In this document: positions 55,498-64,000 of the stretch, piece by piece
How the letters are laid out: every line of letters begins with the position of its first letter
Position numbering within the stretch: the stretch's first letter is position 1
NCBI RefSeq assembly: GCF_008831285.2
Contig: NC_045138.2
Span: 7,531,205 to 7,595,204 of the forward strand
Length of the DNA: 64,000 bases
Source: Nymphaea colorata
Lineage: Eukaryota; Streptophyta; Magnoliopsida; Nymphaeales; Nymphaeaceae
Reading direction: 5' to 3'
Notes under the pieces: generated by a model
The model's database searches: none
Told to the model about the DNA's origin: nothing
What the model saw: only the letters and a program-made list of their open reading frames with translations
Program-made: the position numbers and the translations under genes

Positions 55498-57003
55498 AAA
55501 CATGTAGAAATTTGTGTGAAGAATGAAATCAGTAAAGAAAATAATGTTTTTAACCTCGTGAACAACAAAGCTAATAAGACTACTGAAAACTTTTTGTAGG
55601 GCGCTATTTATTTTTTTTATTTTATATTTTTATGGGAGCCAAATTAAAACGTTAGAAAATATTTACATGTAATTTTCTTTTTAAGATAGGAACGTGGCAC
55701 ACCTAGCTCACCTAACAGCTGATAAGCAGCCAGTCCTTGATGGGATTAAGTTTTGTATGTCATCCGCATGTACACAACGTGTGCATGATGGGGTAGACCC
55801 TATTACCATTATACTTATTCATTCTAACATTGCTGATAACAGCATGAGATAGTGAGTATGAGATAATGAGTATGAGATAATGAGTATAAGATAGCAACGC
55901 TTCCAGTTAGAGGTGTATATTAGTCATAATAATTTGCATATGTGGCAATCATTTGGTCAGAGCGTTATCGAATCCCAAAACCTTACTTTTTTGGATTCTT
56001 TTTTGTTCTTACATAATAACTTCACTTTTTCTATTAACCAATCGCATTTTTTATCATGATTATATTGGAGGACAAAAGAATCGTGCACGTCCGTGCCATA
56101 TATGTCTGGCTTCCGTCCATGTTCAAGTTATAAAAACACCAACCTCTTGCTCCTTCTGATGGACCTAAGGGATGAGAGAGAAGCCTGGCGGTTTTATAAC
56201 TTCTCTTAAAAAAAAAAAAAAAACAAAACATACATAGCTTTATGACATCTCAATTTCTTGAATGTAAGACTATTTTCATGCAAATTTTCACTTTAGAATA
56301 TCCTGTTCAATCAACTAAGCCCTCCAATCAAAATCGTATGGTTGGAGATACGTTTAGTGTGAACACAGGTTACTTTTGTTTACAGGAGGAGGGGAGCCTA
56401 ACTCCCAGCAACTCTTCATTGGAACTACAACGTTTATAGTGTGAACACATGTTACTATTGTAGCTGTCATTTACTAATAGAGGCATCTCAAAGATCGATA
56501 TAGAAGTGTCAAATAGTTTCAAAATTACGACTATAGTAAGACGATAAAAATTACAAAATGGGGACACACAAAGTTTGAGGAAATAACAGACCACCACTCA
56601 ACTTAATTTTAAAGGTTAACAAAATCGCACATTCAACGTTCGACAGAAATTCTTAATGAGTTGCCTACAACCAACAAACGTTCATTGATGATATAAATGG
56701 TAAAAAAATAAAAAATATCACAGACAACGAACATTAATTTATGACATAAAATGATTAAATATCTGTCATGAAAAACCACTTCTCCCATGGAAGACGAAAG
56801 AAGTTTTTTTAAAGAAAAATATGTTTGGCATTATATATCAAAAATTAACATTTTCCATTTACTGATGGCTATTTGAGTATTTCTCACTAAAGTTGATGAT
56901 ATATTTGTAATTTGCTTTTAAAGCTGATAAGATTATTTTTCATTTGCCCAAATGTTACTATGTCAGGTGCCTCTCATAATATATCTTTGGGTAAAATTTG
57001 GTG
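55498..57003. other. AT-rich spacer with a 14-bp minisatellite
   Basis: No gene found. At 55847-55892 about 3.5 copies of TATGAGATAATGAG stand in tandem. Confidence 0.55.
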
Positions 57004-57246
57004 TCAAACATTAATTGAAAAAACATGTAAAATTTCTTTGTAAACTATTGATGATGTATATTTAGCATTGTTTGCGGCATTATCCAAAACAACTTGTGCA
57101 ACTCTAGCATTATAACTAGCTAAAGTTTTAATGAACTTAATAAAGTTATTTTGATTCAATGAACATGAACTTTCATCATGGCCGTTAAAAGCACAAACTC
57201 GAAATGCTAACCAACTAACTGTATTTAGAGATGCCTTCAACCTCAA
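57004..57246 (-). pseudogene. DUF4371-type (hAT-like, zinc finger MYM-related) transposase fragment
   Basis: 80 codons read MRLKASLNTVSWLAFRVCAF, then NGHDESSCSLNQNNFIKFIK, then a stretch with LASYNARVAQVVLDNA and a tail with KYTSSIVYKEILHVFS. This order (LAF-CAF-GHDE, NFI, LLASYN, NAKYTS, EIL) is the plant DUF4371 domain, found in hAT-related transposases and domesticated TTF-type zinc finger proteins. Nothing recognisable follows, so it is a truncated relic. Confidence 0.75.
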
Positions 57247-57338
57247 GCTGTTGTTTCGACATCCTTCTCGGCCAGATGGGTTTTTAGCAAGATTATATCA
57301 ATGTAGTGGTAAGCTTCTTTAAGATGACAAAATTTGTT

Positions 57339-57690
57339 AAAAAACTCAATAGAGCAAACATAGTCCTCATTCCGAAGCACGATGGCGCCCGAAGAGTCCA
57401 AGATATCTGGTCCGTTGCCCTTTGCAAAAATCTTTATAAAATCATCACCAAATTGATGCCCGTTTCTGATAATCCTCGATAGTGAGATAGTGCATTCACT
57501 TGGGAATCTTCATATCACCATCTTCTTGTTTGAAAGTAAACATTGCAAAGGCTTTTGATAAACTGAAGTGGAGGTTCCTACGCAATGCTTTACTCAAGCT
57601 TGGGTTTGCATCTCAGTGGGTTTACAAGATTATGACATGTGCATCTATAGCCTCTGCTGCTGTCTCTATAAATGGTCAAATTGGCAATTT
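57339..57690 (+). pseudogene. LINE reverse transcriptase fragment
   Basis: The frame starting near 57345 reads NIVLIPKHDGARRVQDIWSV, then ALCKNLYKIITKLM, ending at TAG 57481. A second frame gives VNIAKAFDKLKWRFLRNALL, then LGFASQWVYKIMTCA and VSINGQIGNF. These are the N-terminal palm motifs of plant L1-type reverse transcriptase in normal order. It breaks off at about 57690, where Copia RNase H begins. Confidence 0.78.
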
Positions 57691-58051
57691 CAGTGCCGAG
57701 GCTGAATATAGGGCAATGGCGACTACCTCAAACGAGCTCATTTGGATCAAATCACACATCCAAGAACTTGGATTTGTTATCAAGTCTCCCATTCCAATGC
57801 AGTGTAACAATCAAGCTGCAATTCATATAGCTGCAAATTTAGTTTTTCACGAACGTACCAAACACATAGAAATTGATTGTCATTATGTATGTGAAAAGGT
57901 TAAAAAAGGAGAGATTGAAACTCCATATACTAGAAGCACAGAGCAGTTGAACGATGGGTATATTAAAGGACTTCCTACAAAGCAATTTGATGATATTAAA
58001 AGCAAGTGGGGCTGTTTGAATCTCTACGCCCCACTTGAAGGGGAGTGTTGA
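57500..58051 (+). CDS. Chimeric ORF: LINE reverse transcriptase joined to Copia RNase H
   Basis: 183 codons, open from ATG 57500 to TGA 58051. Residues 13-64 are LINE reverse transcriptase (KAFDKLKW onward). Residues 65-183 are Copia RNase H, starting SAEAEYRAMATTSNELIWI, then CNNQAAIHIAANLVFHERTK, and ending LNLYAPLEGEC. The join is in frame with no stop. Neither part has a complete catalytic domain: the LINE part lacks the YADD region and the RNase H part lacks its first strands. It probably arose when LINE and Copia pieces recombined; a functional product is doubtful. Confidence 0.45.
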   Translation: MGIFISPSSCLKVNIAKAFDKLKWRFLRNALLKLGFASQWVYKIMTCASIASAAVSINGQIGNFSAEAEYRAMATTSNELIWIKSHIQELGFVIKSPIPMQCNNQAAIHIAANLVFHERTKHIEIDCHYVCEKVKKGEIETPYTRSTEQLNDGYIKGLPTKQFDDIKSKWGCLNLYAPLEGEC

Positions 58052-58376
58052 AAGCAATCGTTTCAGCCAGCACAGCATACTCAATGGCTCCTCTCAATCT
58101 TGCCTTCTGAAACCCATTGAACGTTCGAAGGATTACTGCCATTCTCATTAGTTTCCTCAATAATCTTAATTCCTGTATGTAAAGTTCACCAAATGTTCAT
58201 ATTCATCATGTATTATATATGTCCTTGTAAAGCAAAGAAAAAAACAAAGAGAAAGAAAATAGAGGAAATCAAAGGGACTGCTGCTCTGGTGTTCTTTGTG
58301 GATCTAGGTCTATGAACCAAACCACGTAAAATCTGTGTTTCAATTCTTCGTTCTCCTCTTCTCTCCCATTTCAACA
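58045..58376 (+). repeat. 3' LTR of a 5'-truncated Copia element
   Basis: 332 bp, TGTTGAAAGC to CATTTCAACA, preceded by the polypurine tract GAAGGGGAG. RNase H coding sequence runs up to it. The rest of the element is missing, replaced by LINE sequence at 57690. Confidence 0.86.
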
Positions 58377-59011
58377 TAAACATTTCTTGTAAATCCTTCC
58401 TTTAATAAATTGATGGATGTTTATGTATAAATATATAGGATGCTTATGTTTCATCTAAAATAATTATTTAGCAAAAATTTGAAGGGTCAATTTCTTTGAT
58501 TTAACTATAACCCCTTTTCATTTAAGTTGACCTTGTGTGCTTAATACTTTAGTGATATCGGTAGGTCAATGACGAAATTTGATTACTAATTCAGAAACGA
58601 ATCCATTTAGTCAAATCTAATAAAGAAAAATGGACAAAAAAAAATTCTATTCTGATTCAAATTTGGTATATGGTTCGAGTATTTGACTTCTAATTCACGT
58701 TATAAATATGGTAATGGCGGCAGTCCATTATGTGTAAACATCGGATATTGCTCCCGTTGAATTTGGATATGGTTTAAAAAACTTATGTCTAACTTCAAAC
58801 CTGATTAAGGATGTTCCGATCAAATGGAATTTGATAAATTTTGAATCCAACACATGTTTGAAACTTGAAACCTCTATTTCCTCGCTCAAAGGAAAAATTA
58901 GAAAGGTACAACCCATATTTGAAACTATAATAAAATATTGGCCCTTAATAAGAATTTCCCAAAAATGAAGTTTTTGCTATTTAGGAGTTCTGTCTGGTAG
59001 TGTGGAAGCCT

Positions 59012-59190
59012 CTCCTTTTTCTTCTTGTTCTTGGGGTCTAGAGCTGTTTGTGGACCTGGTTGGGGAATGAGACAACCATCAGTTATAATGTCACTCATCC
59101 ATCATTGTAGTCCTCTTGTCCACGAGAATTGGATTGACGACCGAATTTTAACCAATCTACCAGTTCAACCAACTAAGCTACGTCCCTCAA
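59012..59190 (-). mobile_element. Candidate tRNA-derived SINE
   Basis: On the minus strand a tRNA-like head reads GAGGGACGTAGCTTAGTTGG from about 59188. The A box TAGCTTAGTTGG (59169-59180) fits the pol III consensus. A B-box-like GGTCGTCAATCC (59131-59142) follows at tRNA-like spacing of about 26 bp. The element runs into an A-rich tail (AAGAACAAGAAGAAAAAGG, 59012-59030). The B box is imperfect. It lies in DNA present in only one copy of the duplication, which fits an insertion. Confidence 0.5.
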
Positions 59191-59734
59191 AGAAATCCTT
59201 TTTTTTTTGTGTATGTGAAAAGAAGAAAGCATTGTATGGGCCATGTAGAACTCTGGCTAAAATATCAAGTAAAAAATATGACGCGTAAAAAAAAGTAATA
59301 TGACATAACCACAGACTAAAAATTTGAAGATGTACTTTCTTTCAATTTTTCTATTGCTGAATTGGTTAAGGGTTTTTAAAATATATATTATAATCCTTCC
59401 CAAGATTGAAGCTAAATTTCCCCAATCACCATGGTATAAAAGTAAAGTGATCATTATCTATTAGTTGTCCTTTAGCCTTTTTTTTTAATTAACAAAACTA
59501 CTTGTTATATTAAGTTCATACTAGGCCTTTTGTTCAACTCAACTTAGCCATAAAGGAAATTGTATTACAACCCTATTAAACTTATTATTCTTTTGATATC
59601 CTTTAGTTCCAGGTATCATAGATTTCCTATTGATACAAAGGAAAAAATTGTGACTTAAGTTGAAAACATTTGCACATAAATCCAGGCACAGGCACAGCCA
59701 GAAAATTTTGGTTAAGAGGTATTAAGAAGGACCT

Positions 59735-60211
59735 TCAAGATCTTATTGAATATAAATGAGAAAAATGATCCTGAAGTATTAATTTAAAAAGAAGCATTTT
59801 CGAGTCAGTGTGGGCAATTTCCCATGCAATGTCCACATCTGCTTCCTCCCCTGCATAAAACTGACTGGATGCATAACTTTTAGAAACTTTGTACACTTGA
59901 TGTCTCTCAAGCAAAAATACACTTCTGCTATGAGGAAAAACGATAATGAAACATCTATGTTGTACTGTAATATAAACACCATTTACATAAACGAAATTGA
60001 AAAAGAAAAAGAAAATAAAGAGCTCATTACATCCATCTGTAATAGAATGAACAAATGAAAAAGCTTTTGCACATGCCCGTTCTATTTTTGTATGATACAA
60101 TTTAGACGTTTGAGAAAGATTTATGTTCCTAAAAACATTTACATCCGTGAATGTGAAGTTTTTTCTAATGGATTTTTCTTTGTTAGAATCATCTATAAAA
60201 CTTTTAGACAA
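59735..60211 (-). other. Conserved unidentified ORF, copy 2
   Basis: 158 codons, longer at the N-terminus than copy 1 (MSKSFIDDSNKEKSIRKNFT). The shared part differs from 52566-52922 at only a few residues. No domain is recognised; see copy 1. Confidence 0.25.
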
Positions 60212-60219
60212 AAGTTTAA

Positions 60220-62263
60220 CGCATTTTTGCTTGATACGTAGCCTGATATAAACATCCTTGTGCTTTAATTAGGGATTTCTACACCATGAAGGGCCAGCAG
60301 ACGTGGTCGTTCCCCTAATGCATGTTCTTGTAAAGATTTTATCAAATTTTTTAATAATGGCCGTCCGAAAATTATAAATGGTCCAATATGTTCATACACT
60401 TGGTCTAATAACAGATTGGAAGAAGAAAATATTAGATGCCGACTTGACTGGCGATTGTTAATAACAGAAGTGCATTTTTTTCGAAAAAAAAAACGTGGAA
60501 AATTAAATGGCCGTTTAAAACTTGAAAAACGAGTTTTTTTAAAAAAAAGTTAAAAACGACGGTTTTTCAGTGTTTTAATGTTAAACAGTTTTATTTTTTC
60601 ATTTTTTATTTTTTATTTGTTGCAAATCTACTTTTCTTTTGATGTTTGTGTTATTAGTTTCTCACTTACCCCCATTTTAGTTTTTTTTATAATTTTCAAA
60701 AATTTACTGTATTTTTCCTTTATTTTATTTTATTAAGCTCATCATATTATACCTAAGAAAAACCTCACCATTTAAAACTTCGAGACGTTATTTGTGACTA
60801 TGCATTCACAGATGTAAATGTTAATACTATGTGGTGGCATAATGTGAACATGAAGTTTTCATTAAGAGTAATCTTCGCAAAGACAATATCTGATCACCGT
60901 GCCCTTCTCTTACATATTAATGAGAGGTTTTCTGGCGGTGGTGGTAAATCTCTATTTAGATTTTTGAGCTGCTGGATGATGACGGATGAGCATGAACAGA
61001 TGATTAAAAAAGTTGGAATATGTTCCCCGCTCTCTCTCATGGTGGAACTCTTAACATTTTTTTTGTAAATCCCATACAATCTGCTTTTTTTCAAGCTACA
61101 CAGAATCGCTAGGTTTGTAGGACACCAATCATGAGCGTGCTTAAGGAAGGTGCTGGACAACATATGCTTGCATGAGGAAGATGACAAGAATACAACATTT
61201 TTTAAAAGTTAGGTGAAAAATCAGTTTAAAAAAAAAAAAGAAAAAAGAAAAAACTATGTTGGTAATTCATGGCAGGAAGTTGGATGTCCCTTGGCAAATT
61301 TCTGCAGGATGTAGGGATTATTTTGTTGAATTATTTTCAGGCAAGCAAAGTTTTCTGTGCAAAGGGAGGATTTTTGAGGGCCCAAGAGTCACTGATGAAG
61401 ATAATAGAGCCCTTATGCCTCTTGTGCAACCACAAGAGGTGAGGAAAGCCCTTTTTAGTATGGCCAATGGAAAAGCTCCATGCCCGGATGGATTTGAGGC
61501 ATATTTTTATTAAAATTATACTGCACATATTGGGTTGAGATATCTCCAAAGCAGTTATGGATTGTTTTTATGTCGGGTAAATTGATGCAAAAGCAGAATA
61601 TTAGACAAGGGACCCGATGTCTCCCTTATCATTTTTTGGAGGCCATGGAAATATTATCCAGACTTATCAAACTCAGAACTAATAAGAATGACATCCAAGT
61701 TCCTCTTATTCCTCGCGTTGGGCATTGTCCAGGCCTCCTCTCTTTGGCTGATGGTGTTCTTTTATTTTGTAAAGCAGAAAGAAGGTCTGTCACAAATATA
61801 ATGCTTGTTCTTGAGGCCATGGGAAGAACATCAGTGCTCAAAATAAATGCTGCAAATTCTCCCCTCATTGTTCTTAATGGTGACAGAACTATTCTGGATT
61901 CGTTATTCTAATTAGCAGGGCTGTTCACTGCAATCTCTACCCCTTAAGTATCTTGAACTTCCTTTATTTCAAGGAAATCTTAAAGTGGAATGTTGTGAGG
62001 ACCCCGTACACAAGGTTGATAGGAAGCTTGCAGGTTGGAGAGTTCCACTTCTCTCTTATGCAGGTCGTAAGTGCTTACTCGAGCATGTCATTTCCCCCAT
62101 GGCCTCAAGAACAAGCATTATACAAATTATCTTATGGTGCGAGCAAAATGAAATCAGGAAACTTCATATGGTGGCCTGGAAAACTATCTGTATGCCTAAA
62201 ATTGAAGGTGGCGTGGGCCTGCTATGGCCTCATTTTTCTGGCCTAATCTGGAAGGAGCTGTAA
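60220..62263 (+). pseudogene. LINE retrotransposon fragment, endonuclease to reverse transcriptase
   Basis: Order along the plus strand: endonuclease end (GPICSYTWSNNRLEEENIRC near 60375-60440), SDHRALLLHIN near 60888, reverse transcriptase start near 61420 (EVRKALFSMANGKAP, CPDGFEAYF). Then IRQGTRCLPYHFLEAMEILS near 61600, and SLADGVLLFCKAE near 61740, where the catalytic FADD reads LADG. The C-terminal part follows (LKYLELPLFQGNLK, RKLAGWRVPLLSYAGRKCL, PKIEGGVGL) to 62263. The LPYHF block follows the GKAPCPDGF block almost at once, so much of the palm is deleted. An A-rich run occurs at 61229-61253. Dead L1-type LINE. Confidence 0.8.
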
Positions 62264-63074
62264 AATGGATAATCAATGAAGGTATTTGTTAGCCTAATTA
62301 GCATGCTGCTCCTATAAACTATTTGAAGTTCAAAATCAATTGTAGCCACTCATTAGTAGCACTACTATTGTTGCAGTAGATTGGATGCAGTAAATGCATC
62401 GGTTCCTTCCTTCCCCGTCACATTCAAATTGAAGAGAGAAGAAGCACCAACAAAAAAAGTCTAAAGTAAGTGACAAACAAAGAATCAACAAATCCAAATG
62501 CGTTAAAAATTGCAGAAATTGAAATTTCCAAATCAAAATAAAATGATTTTTGATGATCAAAACAACATGAATCTAAACATCCAAAAAGTCAGACAAAACG
62601 AGTTACTGAGTGAAACTAAAATGGGATTTCTTGTTATCAGAACAAGAGGAACAGAGAGAGAGGGAGAGATCTTTATTCAACATTTCAAAGCCAATCAAAG
62701 GTTGGGCTGGTGTACAATCCAGTACCTCACTAGGAAGCCAAAACAAAACCATGGGTCTAGCAAGAGTCCAACGTATGGAACCAAGACAAAACTTCGGGTC
62801 AAACACCAAACCAACTAGAACAGGACGAAAGTGAAACAAGTATAAAACCGAATGATTGCAGTTGATAATATCGCTGTGATATGTAAAGAATATGAAACTC
62901 ACCCAATAACCATATCCTTCTTCCCCATCAACTTGCATGACAAGGAGAATGCCCTCACCACCCCCCAAAGTCCATGAAAAGGACCCCATAGAGGTATATC
63001 TCTATTGCTCTATAGAGAACAGACGGAAGCCGAAGACCCAGGTTGAAATGACAAAAAATCCAAGGGTGCCCTAA
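62264..63074. other. Spacer with no recognised gene
   Basis: AT-rich DNA. Short frames on both strands (62510-62989) overlap each other and match nothing known. Confidence 0.5.
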
Positions 63075-64000
63075 GGGCCCGTTTGATGGGCGGGTGAAAT
63101 TTAACGTGGTAAATTTTTCTGGAAACTGTGCTGATTATGGAACTTATGAGTCATGATATTAGCTGAAAGCCTGAAACATAAATCAGACTTCTCAAAAACA
63201 GAAATGAGACTTCCCACGTCAAAGATTTTAGAAAGCTTTCCATTACCAAATTAAATGTTCATCGTCATCATCAAATGGCATGTCTATTTCATAGGAAAAC
63301 TGAAAAATTACGAACTGACTGTAATGAGTTACAAACATACTGTAAATAGACAAATAAACATATTGAAATAAAAAAATTTACAACTTACAAACAGAGTTAC
63401 AGACCATATAATGAAACAAAATTTATATAAGCATTATGACATTAATATCAGTAATGAAATGGCAAACAATTTAAAGTCACTGCTTATGTACTTGATCAAG
63501 AAATCAAGAAAGACCTCCTTCGACGCTGGTGGACAATGACTATATTAACCAAGGCTCACCTCCTTCGAGAATTGGCAGCAGCTTGTGGAAGATCCTCAAT
63601 GGGAGAAGAAGCGGAAGGCAAAATCTCCCGTGAAATTACAATGTAAACACCCAAATCAGTCGTCGAAGATCCTCAATGGGAGAAGAAGCGGAAGGCAAAA
63701 TCCTATGTGAAATTTCAATGTAAACGCCCAAATCATATGCCAAACAACAAAGACTATGCTGGTAACTGTGGCAGAAGCGAGAGAGATAGAGACACTCACC
63801 AGGCAGTAATAGGGGCAACTGTGGCAGAGAAGCGACGGCGCAGAGAGGCAACTGTGGCAGACAGTCTCTGTGGCAGAGGGGAAGGAGCGACAACTCAGGG
63901 CATCAGAGAAAGGGAGAAGGGGAGGGAATCAGAGAGAGAAAGGAAAAAAGCCTACCGGCGATGGAGCGGAGACGCGACGGCGCAGCTGCGACGGTGAGAA
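63075..64000. mobile_element. Left part of a second GTTTGATG-ended element, running off the window
   Basis: Starts GGGCCCGTTTGATGGGCG, then TGAAATTTAACGTGGTAAATT, matching the left end at 48811 (TTTAATGTGGTAAATTTTT). It ends in a GC-rich region (63830-64000) with GCGACGGCG words like the core at 50600-50760. The right end is beyond the window. Confidence 0.4.
63587..63740. repeat. 77-bp tandem duplication
   Basis: GAAGATCCTCAATGGGAGAA and the following AAATTnCAATGTAAACnCCC occur at 63589 and again at 63666, two near-identical units head to tail. Confidence 0.88.

Larger units (their letters stand above)
58105..61065. repeat. Segmental duplication, copy 2
   Basis: Counterpart of 51575-53935. 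It begins within the 3' LTR at 58045-58376, shares the DNA following it, then carries about 1 kb of private sequence (58560-59550, which includes the SINE candidate) and resumes homology from 59553. Confidence 0.85.

Noticed and set aside
51575-58376. A complete Copia element with LTRs at 51575-51830 and 58045-58376
   Set aside because: The left LTR fragment has no primer site after it; its downstream flank matches the flank after the right LTR, so both come from a segmental duplication.

Overview
The window is nuclear DNA of a flowering plant; the species cannot be told from the sequence. It is AT-rich and full of transposable elements. It carries two kinds of plant gene: an intron-rich tyrosine phosphatase of the PTP1 type and an intron-less dirigent gene. 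Retroelements use the plant tRNA-iMet primer site (TGGTATCAGAGC), and a decayed plastid 16S rRNA fragment is also present.

Layout. 1-7.06 kb: a nearly complete but coding-dead Copia retrotransposon (1228-6731, target duplication GCTAG). 7.06-43.3 kb: a tandem array of a roughly 13-14.5 kb unit, repeated two and a half times. Each full unit, left to right, has the 3' part of a PTP gene (minus strand), a dirigent gene (minus strand), a PIF/Harbinger relic (plus strand) and AT-rich spacer. Between units 1 and 2 sits an 8.7 kb Copia composite with inverted LTRs (14478-23171). It replaces about 1.3 kb that in the next unit holds the last PTP exon. 37.2-47.4 kb: the only intact PTP gene, eight coding exons giving a predicted 337-residue enzyme; its first exon lies outside the array. 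48.8-64 kb: a TE-dense flank. It holds a 2 kb element with GTTTGATG ends, two elements carrying long polypurine tracts, LINE fragments, a Copia 3' end, a DUF4371-type hAT relic, a SINE candidate and a roughly 2.4 kb segmental duplication.

Gene function. The two gene families decayed in a complementary way. The complete phosphatase is in unit 3, while PTP copies A (unit 1) and B (unit 2) are broken pseudogenes. The complete dirigent gene is in unit 2, while the unit 1 copy has an 8-bp frameshifting deletion. The expected product set is one cytosolic tyrosine phosphatase and one secreted dirigent protein. Nothing links them into one pathway; they share a duplicated block.

No wholly new system was proven. 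The strongest leads are the array with reciprocal gene loss, the paired polypurine elements, the inverted-LTR composite that removed a host exon, a 46-bp perfect palindrome upstream of the intact dirigent gene, and a LINE/Copia chimeric ORF.
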